A stretch of DNA of 64,000 bases from Combretum micranthum (GCA_024138025.1 JAMXBD010001092.1:424980-488979); one strand, 5' to 3'. Counted from the stretch's first letter, positions 13,020-25,724 are shown. The notes: generated by a model not told the origin, from the letters alone. A program made the numbers and translations.

Positions 13020-13870
13020 ATGGATGGAGACTATGTGACAAGAGAGGGACTTTCTGAAGATGATGGAGAGGCTCAATTTCTTATGTTTGCAACAGTTGAT
13101 CCTATTTGTTTTGAAGATGTTGTAAAAAGTGAGAAATGGAGAAAAGCCATAGATGTTGAAATGGAGACAATAGAAAGGAATGGTACAAGGGAATTGGTGG
13201 AATTATCTAAAGGATCAAAGAAGGTTGGAGTGAAGTGGGTTTATAAGACTAAGTTTGATGAAAATGGAGAAGTGAACAAGTACAAAGCCAAACTCGTAGT
13301 GAAGGGGTATGCTCAAGAACATGGAATAGATTACACTGAGGTATTTGAACCTGTGGCACGTATGGAGACAATTTGTTTAGTCATTGCACTTGCAGCTCAA
13401 AAGCAATGGACTGTTTATCAACTAGATGTAAAGTCTGCATTTTTACATGGTGAGCTAAATGAAAATGTCTATGTAGAGCAGCCTTGAGGATATGTGAAAA
13501 GAGGAGATGAGCAGAAGGTTTGCAAGTTAAAAAGGGCACTCTACGAGCTCAAACAAGCACCACATGCATGGTACAGCCGTATAGAAGCTTATTTTATGAA
13601 GGAAGGTTTTGAGAAGTGCGACTACGAGTATACTTTGTTTATTAAAACAAAAGGAAGAAGGCAGAATGCTGATTGTAAGTTTGTATGTTGATGATCTTAT
13701 CTTTACTGGAAATAATGAGTTAATGATTGCAGATTTTAAAAATTCCATGAAGCATGAGTTTGATATGACTGATATTGGAAAAATGAGATATTTCCTTAGT
13801 CTTGAAGTATTGCAAAAGCCGGATGGGATATTCATATGTCAAAAGAAGTATGCAGCAGAACTTCTATGAA
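13020..13870 (+). pseudogene. Copia reverse transcriptase remnant
   Basis: RVT_2-type copia reverse transcriptase. Recognisable blocks are WRKAIDVEMETIERNGT, GVKWVYKTKFDENGEVNKYK, the first catalytic block QLDVKSAFLHGELNENVYVEQP, KLKRALYELKQAPHAWY, and the active-site YVDD at 13684-13695. The frame stops at TGA 13485-13487 where the family has Gly, resumes in the same frame, and shifts by one between about 13609 and 13690, so YVDD lies in a different frame from the upstream blocks. Another stop follows AAELL at 13867-13869. The catalytic residues can be seen but not in one continuous frame. Confidence 0.93.
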
Positions 13871-14480
13871 GGTTTGGGATAGATAATAGCAATGCTGTGC
13901 ATAATTCGATTGTTCCTGGTGTTAAGCTTACAAAGGATGAAGGTGGAGTTAAAGTGACAAAACTTATTACAAGCAAGTTGTGGGTAGTCTAATGTATCTC
14001 ACAGCAACTCGTCAGACATGATGTTTGTGGTGAATTTAATCAGTAGGTATATGGAAATCCCACTGAGTTACACTTGCAGGTTGCAAAACGAGTGTTAAGG
14101 TATTTAAAAGGACAATTAGGTTTTGAATTTTCTATAGGAAGGGAGGATGAAGAACTAGTTGTTTATTTAGATAGGGATTATGCAGTGACTTGGAAGATAG
14201 GAAGAGCACTTCAGGCTATGTATTTTTACTGAGTTCAGGAGCAATATCGGTCATCGAAAAAAACAATCATGAGTTTATCCACTACCGAAGCAGAGTTCAT
14301 TGCTATAGCTTCTTGTACTTGCCAAGTTGTATGGTAAAGAGGGTGCTAGGAAAGTTGGGGCATAATCAAGATAAGTCAATTGTCATTCACTGTGACAATA
14401 GCTCAGCTATCAAGCTTTCAAAGAACCCAGTGATGCATGGTTGAAGTAAGCGTATAGATGTTCGTTTCCATTTTCTTTCG
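13870..14480 (+). pseudogene. Copia RNase H remnant
   Basis: The stretch after the reverse transcriptase includes EDRKSTSGYVFLLSSGAIS (from 14190) and a block for HCDNSSAIKLSKNPVMHG (to 14441), the usual C-terminal RNase H blocks of copia elements. The TEAEF part near 14278-14300 is readable only in another frame, and a stop (TGA) follows VMHG. RNase H would remove the RNA strand from the cDNA hybrid. It is not functional here. Confidence 0.88.
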
Positions 14481-14640
14481 TGATCTTACTAAGGCTAGTA
14501 CAGTGGAATTAGTGCACTACAATGAACAATTGGATGATATCATGACTAAAGCTCTTAAGTTGGATGTTTTCTTGAAGTTACATGGATCGTTGGGGATTGT
14601 GCAGATACTGATGTAAATTGAATGCTTGTAGCATTTGTTT

Positions 14641-14650
14641 AAGGGAGATA
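14641..14650 (+). other. Polypurine tract of the copia element
   Basis: AAGGGAGATA lies directly before the 3' LTR. This purine-rich tract primes plus-strand DNA synthesis. Confidence 0.8.
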
Positions 14651-14890
14651 TGTTAGGTAGTTTTATTGGTTAGATAATATTTTCAGCTAATTTGTTATTG
14701 GTTAGATAATAATCTATTTTTATGGGATTCTTTTAAGTGTTTGAATTAGTCTAAAATTAGTTAGCATTGAGTTATGTTTCTTGTTCTTTCTGTTATGTTA
14801 AGGCTATTTATAAGCCAGCTTTTCATTTCATAATAACACAGATTTTTCTCTAAGTTTCTTTCTTTCTTCTACTTTGATTTCATCTTAACA
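14651..14890 (+). repeat. 3' LTR of the copia element (240 bp)
   Basis: It runs from TGTTAGGTAG to CATCTTAACA, followed by the AGCAT duplication at 14891-14895. By eye it differs from the 5' LTR by about five substitutions and a few small indels. Confidence 0.95.
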
Positions 14891-14895
14891 AGCAT

Positions 14896-16260
14896 CCCGT
14901 AATTACAAAATTATTAGACAACTACCTCAAAACTAAGCAACCAAATTCTTTGAAAGATTATCTTAAGAAATTTAAAGTACAATTACATTATTATAGCATA
15001 GTATAACTATAACTAAGAGATATATCAAAATAACGAAATTTAAGTACATATGAAATTTCACTAATGAATTACAAGGTATAAGCAAAATTACGAGATATAT
15101 AGAAATAAACTTATTAAAAAAATTTCTAAGAATGATTTTTATGCAAAAGTTACATGGTCCAAATCAAATTTTCACATGGATAATTATCGAAAACCGGAGA
15201 TAAAAACTCATATGAGGAAAACTACAAGATATAAGAAGAATTATATTTTCTAAATCATATTATAAAAGACACACATGCGTTATATTAGTCAAATTTACAC
15301 TAAAATAACCATTGATTCCCCTAAGAATTTATGTGATTACATATTTACGAACAATAATAGTGTAGGGGTTAAAGATATATTAAGAGTTTTATAAACTGTT
15401 GAGCATATTTACAAATAAAAGCAAAATATGAATTTTATGGACTTTTTAGAGAGAAAATTGTGAGCACAAATGTGGGATTCTTGATATACTTATTTAGATT
15501 TTAACTGTTTCAACGATAAAAGGAGAATTAAATAAGAAAGCAAATTTACAATCGAATAAGAAGTTAAAATATTTGTATGATATATTATTTTGATGAATAA
15601 TCTGTTGACAATTGCGAGTTATATATTTAAAAATTTGCTATGCCATGCAAATATTGGTGTTGAACGCCACGTCAACAAAATAAAAAACTCGATTATATAA
15701 CATTTAAATAATAAAATTAGAATACATTATTATTGATACATAAATACCTATAAAAATGTGATACTATGAAACACGAAAGTTGGCGTTTAATTTGAGGGAT
15801 CACGTTAGAGTAATATCATATGTACTTTTATATTGTATTAGGCAAATGAACCTCAACATATTTATACTTCATTTTGATGAGTAAAATGTCAGTAAGGAGA
15901 CGGCTCGTATAAAAACTTAAGGCTCTATTGGGTTCTTAAAGAACCTAAATAGATAGGTCCAGGTTAGGTCCTATCCGAGCTCTGCTCGTTAAACTCGTCA
16001 ATAAAATGAGCTTAATTTTGGCCGTTTAATAATATTATTAATATATATATTAAGCAAGTCTGTGATAAACTTATTTGTGAGCCTAACTCACAAGCATTTG
16101 ACAAGTTTATTTGCGGCCACCTCGCAATTCTAAGTACAAGTTCAGGCTCGACTCATTTAGTTTAACTAGTCTGACTTCAAGCTCATTTTATTTAGCTAAG
16201 TCAAAATTTAAAGCAATCGAACTCAAATACTTATGAGTAGCTTCACTCTTTGCAGTACTA
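14896..16260. other. Intergenic DNA with a possible hAT-like remnant
   Basis: No gene is supported. The part at about 15940-16215 (GAGCTCTGCTCGTTAAACTCG and inverted-looking GAGC/GCTC motifs at both ends) resembles the subterminal repeats of non-autonomous plant hAT elements. I found no terminal inverted repeat or 8-bp duplication. Confidence 0.35.
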
Positions 16261-16456
16261 GATGTCAGATTCTACAATTCCAAACATGACGATACCATAT
16301 AAAAATTCTACAACTACCAATGACCAATAATGCAGGTTATAGAAAAACTATGTGACTGTAATTTATTGAATAGGTATGTAGAAGTATATGTTGTGCTTAG
16401 GTCAGCAGTGGATAAATAGAATTTATTTGGTCGGCCATGGAAAAGGAATCTAGGTC

Positions 16457-16477
16457 TTTTTTTTTTTTTTTTTTTTT
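16457..16477. repeat. Poly(T) tract, 21 bases
   Basis: An uninterrupted T run, possibly the tail of an old minus-strand retroposon. No element body is recognised next to it. Confidence 0.7.
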
Positions 16478-16689
16478 GTCCCTCCTTCCCCTTCTAATAA
16501 TGTCCACAAAGAATGCGGAATCTTTCTGGCACTGCCTGTAGTACAATTAATTGAGCAGGAATAGAAATGCAGCCCCTTGGCTAATAGGTAGAGGACAGGC
16601 TAAAAGCTCATCGCCATAGCCTACAGGACACGCACGTTGTCAAGAACATGGGATTCTTCCTTGTGGTCTGGTGGGTCTTGTTGGAGTAA

Positions 16690-16820
16690 CCGCGCAATTA
16701 GGACGAGAGCTTATATATATGTTTCGACTTTTATCCGATTCATGGCTCATATTCCTCGACAAAGCACAAAGCATCCATCACCATCACTCACAGAACACAG
16801 CAACCAATGAAGAAATTATA
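16690..16820 (+). promoter_or_regulatory. Possible orphan promoter and 5' leader
   Basis: TTATATATATG near 16711-16721 resembles a TATA box. About 40-90 bases downstream is an AC-rich, G-poor leader (ACAAAGCACAAAGCATCC onward) ending in CAACCAATGAAG, which looks like a plant 5' UTR and start codon. That ATG (16808) is followed by a TAG after three codons, so no protein follows. It may be the surviving 5' end of a lost gene. Confidence 0.25.
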
Positions 16821-17248
16821 GTATTATTATATTATGATGCCTTATCCAAAACTTCTCCTAATAGTATGGGTACAGACAGGCGAGGAGCTTATAGTTTTAA
16901 GTTTTAACAATTTAGTAATTATTTTTAAATTTTGATAAATTAGTATTAATACTTTAAAGTATATGTAATTTAATATATTATTAAATGATATTTAACATAT
17001 ATTTATTTTGATGATAAGATAATAATAAATATTTGGATAAAGATTATTAAAATCTAGATATGTAGTACTTAACTACTAAAAAATGCAAAAAATTAAAAAT
17101 ATAGATACTTGACATATCATTATTCTATAAACAAATAAAATTCTATTAAATAATATTTAACAAAGATATTTTATTGTACATATTTTAAAAATACAAGTAC
17201 TAGTTTTCCATAATTTAAAGATGGAACAGTATGATTTATTTCGATGGT

Positions 17249-17945
17249 CTATTATTCATTTGTATCTTATCTATATCTAATATGCATCTATTAGTGAGAA
17301 GAGAAAGCCTTCAACAAGAAGAAATTCTTCAAACAGACCTTATGAAGGAATACACTAATAGGCTTGACACCATCTATAACTAAAAACCTTAAGATGTTAA
17401 GTTAATGAATCTTCCCTCTTATAAACCCCGCATATAAGTCCCATATTTTCCATATGGATTTTTTTTAATCTCACTTCTAGTCAAGTATGAGTCTCCACAA
17501 TGGACTTTGGTCTTACTCCCATCAAGAGCAACCCTCACGATCTTTCAATGGCTTGTCAAATTGACTCACTAAACCGTCTTATAAGTGATTCGCACTCCAT
17601 ACCATACATGAAGGGTTCATAAACAGGGAGAGGAGGAAGCCTTCGATGGTAAGAAATTTTTCAAATGGACCTTATGAAAGAATACACTAATGGGCTTGAC
17701 ACCATCTATAACCCAAAGCTTTAAAGTATTAGGTTAATGGGTGCTCCCTCTTATAAACCTTTCATATGAGTCACATATTTCCTATGTAGGATTTTTTCAA
17801 CATCATACTTGCATCCTAATAGCATCTATATTTTATATGTATTTAATCTGTATGGTCTATTTTATGAGTAAAAATATCTGTTTTTTATTTATATTTGTTT
17901 TTAAAATATAGTATGATTGAAACAAATATGAAATAGATATCAAAC
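17249..17945 (+). mobile_element. Fold-back MITE copy, split by a TRIM-like element
   Basis: The left end (TTTGTATCTTATCTATATCT) and the right part (GTATTTAATCTGTATGG, TTTATGAGTAAAAATATCTG, then GAAACAAATATGAAATAG) match the left arm and right end of the fold-back element at 61722-62040. The TRIM-like repeats lie between the left end and the rest of the arm. Most of the right arm is missing. Confidence 0.5.
17295..17802 (-). mobile_element. TRIM-like miniature LTR retrotransposon
   Basis: Two direct repeats of about 170-180 bp (17295-17470 and about 17625-17802) share GGCTTGACACCATCTATAAC, a CCTCTTATAAAC block and GAAATTYTTCAAA. They flank about 155 bp. On the minus strand the 5' repeat starts TGTTGAAAAAATCC. 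Beyond it is ATGGTATGGAGTGC, a degraded match to a Met-type primer site. AGAAGTGAGA before the second repeat could be the polypurine tract. There is no coding capacity. The repeats have diverged and no target duplication is clear. Confidence 0.6.
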
Positions 17946-18463
17946 CAACATCAAGCAAACAAACCAAATGTACCCAAATTGCTAAAAAAAAAATGGAAGT
18001 ACGAGCATTTGGCTTATCATTATCCCAAGTTCTCCTATTAAAAAAAATTGTCAATTTTAATAATCAAACTTTGTACAAAGGTTCAATTTTGTATTTAAAA
18101 TATGAAGTAATTAATTTAGTGCCTAATAAAACTTTTTGTATCAATTTTTACCACTTTATGAACACTGTTTCCTCATTTTTAATATGAAAAAAACAACTAT
18201 TAACACTAGACAGTGTAAGAAGAAGTGATAAGAGTGCAATGATATATTGTATCTTCCAACTTCTCAAATGGATTGAAGGAAGTAACACAAATAGCTGTGA
18301 AAAGTTTGATTGGGTATTAAATTAGGTAGTTTAAAGATTAATTACCAAATTTGACATTTATCCTTCAACCAACACTTGCCATACAACCTTTTAAACATTT
18401 TATACAATTTGATTCTCAAGCTTTATTTAAAAGTGGAGAGAGACCATAATCAAAACCATTAAA

Positions 18464-18486
18464 ATAATAATAATAATAATAATAAT
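18464..18486. repeat. (AAT)n microsatellite
   Basis: A run of AAT units ending AATAATAGTAG. A shorter run of the same motif is at 26618-26636. Confidence 0.9.
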
Positions 18487-19079
18487 AGTAGTGACTTTTA
18501 CATTTGAGTGATGAAATAGTAAAAACTAGTGATCCAATATTAAAAAATAAATAAAACTTTCAAAAATAAATAAAACTTAAGATATTTTACGGTGAATCTT
18601 GTTCTTGAAAAATGGTATTTTTGTGATGTTCTAAATTACAAATAATCAAATCTTAACAAAAACAAATTTCTTTTAAAGTAACAGGTGACAAGATATCAGA
18701 AGAGAAAGAAATCAATCGAGGATAAAATTAATAAAAGAGTACAAAAAGGGAAAATAAAAGGAGGCATGATAAGTTGGCAGCAACATATTGCTTATTGACC
18801 TCGTGAGGAAGTGCATTCAAAGATTTGGCTCAACATCAAACTTAAAATTTTAATGTATTAGGTTTTTAGGTTTTCTTCATTTATGTATTCTTTATTTAAT
18901 TCATACCTTTTTAATGTATGATTTTTTCTTACCTAACTCACTTTTATATCCAACAAGATTGTACTGTTTATTTTCATTTGAAAACAATTATACAAAATAA
19001 ACGGGTCAACAAAGATGAAAATCTAATCACATGCCCCACCAATGCCTTGAGAGCGAATATACTTTTTGTATAAATCGTT

Positions 19080-19250
19080 CTGTGGTGCTCTCAAGAAGCC
19101 TATAAAATCGGTCTTTAGCGATGATAATGATGACATGAAAGCTCCATGACTTTGTGGTGCTCTCAAGATGAAAGCAGCCAATGAAAATGGGTTTTTTTTG
19201 GGTAATGAAATGAAAGCTCCAATTGGTTGTTAAGTTTTTTGGCTCAAGAA
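19080..19250. repeat. Short tandem repeat, ~72-80 bp unit
   Basis: TGTGGTGCTCTCAAGA occurs near 19080 and 19153, each followed by ATGAAAGCTCCA about 55-60 bases on. A third partial unit (GGCTCAAGAAGC) begins near 19240. Open frames over this block on both strands read the repeat and are not supported as genes. Confidence 0.6.
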
Positions 19251-21016
19251 GCTTCCTCAACATTTCAATTAGTGGTGATACTATTGAACAATATTTCTCA
19301 ACATGACGAAGCATACACACAAGCAATACTAATTCATGAAGCCATAGCCTCTATTGAAGATGTATATAGATTGTTAACTGCGGTATTAACACATGTAACA
19401 TTGATTGGACATCATATGGCATCAATTAATCAAAATGGCAGCAAGATCGAATGATATGTTAAGATAGCTTAAAATTGTTGGATATTGACCCGTCTCATTC
19501 AAGCAAAGTGGAGGGCATTCAAGCAAAGTTTTAGTGAAGTCAATTCTCATGTCCTTTGAATAATAATAATATGATGTCTTAACATGGAAATAAAGAAAAA
19601 CAATGACCCTTTTTAATTGATGCCAATCATAAGAGATATAAGAAAGAAAGATGTATAATATATGTAATTGATGTTAAAAGCACTAAAATAATACGGGTAA
19701 AAAATAAAGAGTAAGATCAAAATAATCCCCTGTAGTTTAATAATTGTATAAGGAATCTTATGAGATGTGAGAGTACTTCATACCTCAAACAAGTTCCTAT
19801 GTTTTTTCCTCTCTTTCATACATGACCAAATACACATAGCAACATATATATTGTTATGGATTCCTATACCTAACTTAAGTGAACCCTAAGAACAAATCTT
19901 GAAACTCAACACATTTGAATGGAATTCAAACCCAAAAGAAAAAAAAAAACTAAAAAAAAATTATAAGACCCTAATCCATTTATTGTGTATATCAAGAATC
20001 AAAGTTAAAAATGAGTTTTAAATGAGGGTCATATAAAGACAAATTCCTTCATAAATTCGCAAGTTTACAAAGCAACCAAATTTAAATTATTACGTTGTCA
20101 TTCATTACAAGCTTATACCTATTTCCAAGCAAACCTAACTCAACAAGAAAGGACATAAAATAAGGCGAAATTCAAACTTAGCAAATGACGGTAGATTAAA
20201 ACAAATCAATTTCGGCAAGCCTACTTGCATTTAGGCCGGCCAAATCTAGAACTCGATTAACCTAATCTTGAGAATGTTAATTGTACTCGTCCTAATTATG
20301 AATCTAGTCGACTTATTTTGGCTTCATTGATCATAATAGACTTTGCAACTATTTTGCCTTATCTAGCTTTTCTCCTCTATGTTCATAACTTCTAGGATGA
20401 TCAATCAATTTTGATTCCTACTAGATTCTTTGGGATGGTAAAGATTTGCTCTTAAATCTAATAGTTAAACTGCTTTATATGACTACCGTAATCAAAACCA
20501 ATATACAACAATCAAGTTTCTACCATTTTTCCATCCAATGTAGACATTTACCTACACAAATAATCTTGATCCCATCCATGTATCATATATGTTATCAGCA
20601 TGGTTCATTATAACCAATTGATTCTCGAAAAATTGTATAAGAATCACATTGCTTGACCAAGTTTGTAGTGATTGTCGTTCATTGGTGTTGTCAACGAGAA
20701 GATTGGCTTCTTGGATAAAGTTAAACCAACCCTTATTCACTAAAGCTGCATGAAATATTCCTTCAATCTCAATAATGGAGATTTTTTTATTCTATTGTTC
20801 TCAACATTCTCAATAACCATTGAAAACTCACCTTCCACAACCAATGAGAGCATCCATAATCTTACACTCAAATAGAGATGGACACAAAACCATATAACTA
20901 AGGAGACAAACTTACTTTATTACAAATATAAATTTAACATATATTTTTTATTTAAATATATTATAATAAACTTTTTTTTAAGTGAAAGGAGTCTAGAACT
21001 CGATCGCGACCCACCA

Positions 21017-21033
21017 CCCCCCCCCCCCCCCCC
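21017..21033. repeat. Poly(C) tract, 17 bases
   Basis: An unbroken C run in otherwise AT-rich DNA, preceded by CACCAC. Confidence 0.9.
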
Positions 21034-21436
21034 TTCTGGATTTATTACTCCAACTATCAACAGGTTTATCTAAAGCCCATTAAAAATTAGAATTTTTACA
21101 TGCAATAATAAGCAGTAGTTCGGCTTTTATTTGTTGGATGGGAATGGATTTGATAGTGGATATGATTAGCAGTAGTTGGATTATTAGGACTTACGTAAAA
21201 TATTCATTACATTTCAAGTTGAACATGTTACTAGCAGTTGATCGAAGGTTGAGACCTTGAGTTGATTGTCAGAATATATAATGGACGATAACCCTTTGAA
21301 ACAGGGTCCTCTCCAATTTTCTCCTTTATTTAAATACTACTTCGTGTAATTGATAGTTAAAATTAATATTCATTAAAATTATAGTTGAAATTATAAAAAA
21401 GAAAAGAAATTATGTTGCAATGTTGTCATACGATGA

Positions 21437-21542
21437 TTTAACAATCTAGATTATTTTAATCATTGATTTTGAAAATTGAGAGAAAGAAGTTTAACTATCT
21501 AGATTATTTTAACCATTGATTTGAAAATTGAGACAAAGAAGA
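21437..21542. repeat. 53-bp tandem duplication, two copies
   Basis: TTTAACAATCTAGATTATTT and TTTAACTATCTAGATTATTT start units at 21437 and 21490. Both continue through CATTGATTT and end in GAAAATTGAGA then AAAGAAG. Confidence 0.85.
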
Positions 21543-24500
21543 TAGAGAGGATGTTTCTGATGGAGTGATTACAACCTGTGCTCGAAAAGTGATAGTATAA
21601 ATTAGTTTTTTTTTCTTTTTTAGTTCTTTAGATCTAATATGTTATCTTTTGTGAATTGCTTGAATCTAAGAGGGAAATAATCGTAATTCCAGACAGGTCT
21701 TAGTTCATGCTGGTTTAATCTAATTGCATTTTTATGGCCTGTATGATTACATTGGTTTGGTATTAGTCTAATATCATTTTTAAACCGAAGTAATAAAGAT
21801 ATGATGCCGATGAAAAATTAACTGTTTTACTCATAAACTGATCAAACCAAAACGATATTAAACCGATACCGATAAGTTACTAATACAAATAAAAAGTTAA
21901 TAATCCAAACAGGCCCATGTCAAGATATCATTGATATTTATATATATCACATATCCGTGTATAGATCATGTAATATCCCATAAATCTTTCCTCCGAGAAG
22001 AGGCTTTCCAATTCAGCAATTATTGCACAGCGGCTAACAGCTCGTCGTAAGTGCTTACGGCATAAAATTCAGATGCAATACACGTTGAATTTATTTCTCA
22101 CACCTTTACGCATTACTGTCGCCAACATTGTGGATATGTTCATGATACAATAATGCAAAACTAGTCAACTTCGTATAATATATGAGTAGAGAGAATGGAC
22201 CACCCCTTACTTAAGTAATGAGGAACCCGCTGTGAAATACTAGGGTCTGGACATGGACGGTTCAAAGTAAACGGTTACATGTTGGACGCTGATCTTTTTC
22301 GAATTTTGGTTAAGAACAAGTTAGGAAGATGTCCGATGAAAATGGATGGCCAAGAAATTGACTGAGATTGCAGGCCAATTAACATTAATGATGAGTTGTT
22401 GCCATTTGCCACTGAAAAAGAATCTTTCTCCATGTCTTCTCAATGTAATTGATTGTGTCTTGGCTCCTTCCAATGATGAGCTAATTTTGAGGTGGATTTA
22501 AAAGAAAATTGTGTTTGGAATTCATCTCACAGGAAACAATCTTTTTCTAATTTGGTAGCATTTGGTGTGATGAAAGAGTGTGACATTGTGAGTGATCACA
22601 ACTAGTGGTTTTTGTTAATAAGTGATAGCTTGGTTATAGCCACTGATTTATGGTAGTACTTAATCGTTATGAAAAAAATGTTAATCAAAGATGATGAAAA
22701 TATGGTTTGCATTTTAAAACGGGAAATTATTAATCTCATTTTGCATTCCTAATTTTCTTGTTACTAACCATTATCATTGATAGTCAATGACCTTATAGCT
22801 GAGTGGCATCATCACCGTTCTCTCAAGTGAAATATGTAAGATTTGATTCATCCATCCTCTATTATAATGACAAAAAAAAAAAAAACCATTATCATTAATG
22901 GTTACCTACTATTCTTGCCTTCTATGAGGAGATGATCTAGATGTGACGGTCAACACTTATCTTACACTATACATACCCTCAAAAGAGTGACATGGAATGA
23001 CACATGAAGATGATTATTAAAGAATAAAGGTAAGAATGAGAAGTAAGTAATCTCAAAAACCCAAACACAAACATGACAGGTCGAGAAGTTAATAGAGTTT
23101 ATTTAATATTTTGTATTAACAACATAACAATACGATGTCATGTCATTTAAATCTCTAAATTGTCAAATGAAGAGAAAATCTTAAATATTTATAGATTTTT
23201 GTTGAACCATATTCATAGTCTACACCTAAGATGATCCCTCCTTTTTCATGTTACTCTTCAATGGTTAAGATCACAGGTTCCTCTTAAATCTTAACCTCTT
23301 GAGAGTTTCTCTAAATTCTCAATATAATTAATATAAGACATATGTGATAAAAAAATATTTGGCATGGATTAGATGGTGTAAGGAAGAAGTATTACCAACA
23401 TTGGAGGTCTTAAAATAAAAATCAAATCAAATCAAAATACAAAAAGTATGAACAAGTTAGTTATGAAAGTATAAGAAGAAACAACGAAAACTAAGGATCA
23501 CATAGATTAAGAACCACATCTAAGGCATAACATCCCCAATCTTGTATTTTGACCATCAAGAGTGACATGGGATGAAGTTTAGTATAACATACTTTTATCC
23601 TCGAATAGATGGCTTGAGATAACAATAAGGGTTGAAAGATTATGTAAAAAGTAAAATTCTAAATCTCATACTTTGATACTAGGATATCTAAAGGTTGAAA
23701 GTTATCTAATATGATTTATATTTATTACTTAACCAGTATCAGAATCCATCTCTATAACACTTATCTCAATCTCTAGATATATAAAGCATGCCATAGAGTC
23801 ATTACTCTACTATAACGAAAATAGAATTAGGCTTCATTGAAAGACTTACTCAAATCATCAATATAAAACAGATACTTCTTTTTGTTCTTTCGCTTGACAA
23901 ATGAAAAGAGATCGGTCTAACAAAAATCAATATAACCTAACTATAGATGCGCCAACCCATGAATGTACAATGTTGACTTCATAAAAAAATTATAAATCAT
24001 AAACCATGACCTGTGGTGTCTTAATTAATCTATATTCAAATCACATTAGTGCGATAGGGATGGCTTTCGCCCTCTTATGCCGGATACCCAGACAAGTCGT
24101 TTTCAAGGGTAAACAACTAGCTATTGTAGGCAGGTTAGTTAGATACTATTGGTGGTCTTGAATTCTAAGTAAAGAATCGTAGCTTCTTCTTCGAGATTTG
24201 TCTAATAATACAACGGCACATTACAATTGACATTGATAAAATCATCATCGTGGTCGTCATTGTTTCCTAGTGACCTTCGTTTTCATTAGCATATCTCAAT
24301 GGAAATTGATAAGAGAGACGTGGGAGTGAATTTAAATTATCTAATTTTTATCTGTATTTGTATCTTATCTATTTGCTCCTTTATGAAATTAAAAAAAAAA
24401 ATCTATTTTTTGATAAATATCTGTTTAAAAATGACGCATCGAAATAATTAAGATTTTTATCACGATCTATTGATTCTAAGAATACCTTAAAAAGTGATAA

Positions 24501-25241
24501 TCAATTATCTATTAATTCTATGAATACTTAAATAATTAGTATCCAAAATTCAAAAACAATGTAATGATTTAAAGATTTTAGGAAAAAACAGAGCAGTACA
24601 GCTCAAATTTGTATTATGATGATAATCAATTATTCTTTTGCCCGAAAACATACATTTATATATGAAAAAAAAAATTGTTAAAAGGAAAAATTCCTAAAAG
24701 TCTACAATTCTTAAAAAGTTTACGGATATCAAAATAATTAAAAGAACGAATAAATATTCATTTTTTTTTCTCAAATTTACATAAGGCACTATCACCTCTT
24801 TGACCGTATGATAAAACAATAAAAATAAAATATTAAAACGATAAATATATGAAACATAGCCCAAAACGAAAGTCCATCAATGTTATTCCCCCATATTATT
24901 ACTGCAAGACAATGAGACGTACTGTTGCACATCTAATTAGCTAAAGAGAGAAGTTTTTGATTCCATGAGAGGCTAAGCTTTGGCGCACGTTGAAAATTCA
25001 TGATGAGGCAATCGCAAATACGGTTGGAATTTGCTGTTTCCATCGTACGGTTGGAATCGTATTGTCCATTCGTGATCCAGCAAATAAATGTTTGATAATT
25101 ATAAAATATAAAAAAATTATAAAATAATACAAACAATAATTATCTCTTCAAAACACGTATCAAATATTCATTTATTGAAACAGAAACGAAAGAATATCAT
25201 GGGAACAACAAATTTTTATTGCCCAAATACGATGCTCTAGT

Positions 25242-25635
25242 TGTCACCGTCCGAGAGTTGAGGTATTTATGGAGGTGTTTAACTCAAACATATTGAGTTA
25301 TGAGTGGCATCAGCAGAAAGTTTGTTCGCGGTGTGGGTTATCTCTGAAGACGGGTTTAGCCTCTCGTGGACAAATTGGTTGGGAGTTGATGCCGCTCTCC
25401 TGATGAGGCCAAGCAAGCTTAAACCAGTTGACATAGTTGAACCTCCTAAACATGTGGAGGATCGTGGCAAAGCTAAGAGGGCGCTCCTTATGAGAATGTG
25501 GGACTCGGAACAAACCTAGGAAATCAGGGAAGAGAAGACTGGCTCTTCATCCAGATTAGCGACAAACAATGATAAGAGGGATAGTTGGGCGCCGCACAGG
25601 AACTCTTTGAGGGGTGAAACTCCCGTCCCCTGACA
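25242..25635 (+). repeat. 5' LTR of the 1.3-kb element
   Basis: It starts TGTCACCGTCCGAGAG and ends GTCCCCTGACA. It is comparatively GC-rich for this window. Confidence 0.93.
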
Positions 25636-25637
25636 AA

Positions 25638-25650
25638 TGGTATCAGAGCT
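25638..25650 (+). other. Primer binding site, initiator Met-tRNA type
   Basis: TGGTATCAGAGCT lies two bases after the LTR end and is an exact match to the common plant Met-tRNA primer site. Confidence 0.95.
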
Positions 25651-25724
25651 AAAGTTCTCAGCTCCATTAGACCGCTTAAATGCTACCCAAAGTTCTTAAC
25701 GAATGGGTAATTCTCATTGTGGAT

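Larger units (their letters stand above)
6781..14890 (+). mobile_element. Ty1/copia LTR retrotransposon, inactivated and split by a solo LTR
   Basis: This is a structurally complete copia element. It has 5' and 3' LTRs with TGTT...AACA ends and a flanking 5-bp target duplication AGCAT (6776-6780 and 14891-14895). It also has a Met-tRNA-type primer site, a purine-rich tract before the 3' LTR, and the order gag, zinc knuckle, protease, integrase, reverse transcriptase, RNase H. Integrase before reverse transcriptase is the copia order. The span is 8,110 bp; without the nested LTR and one copy of its duplication it is about 4.5 kb, normal for copia. The coding part has in-frame stops and frameshifts and cannot make a working polyprotein. 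Confidence 0.95.
17946..25236. other. Intergenic DNA, no gene supported
   Basis: About 7.3 kb of AT-rich sequence with short repeats, listed separately. Open frames (up to 99 codons) have no recognisable domain or exon context. A fragment at about 24345-24425 (TTTGTATCTTATCTATTTG, then TTTTTTGATAAATATCTG) matches the fold-back MITE family. I recognise no RNA gene. Confidence 0.5.

Noticed and set aside
19227..19454. 75-codon plus-strand frame (AQEASSTFQLVVILLNN)
   Set aside because: Starts inside a short tandem repeat and has no domain or exon context.
25304..25519. Open frames on both strands at the start of the 1.3-kb element, and a related frame at 26111-26311
   Set aside because: They lie in the two LTRs of a non-coding retrotransposon and show no gag or pol similarity.
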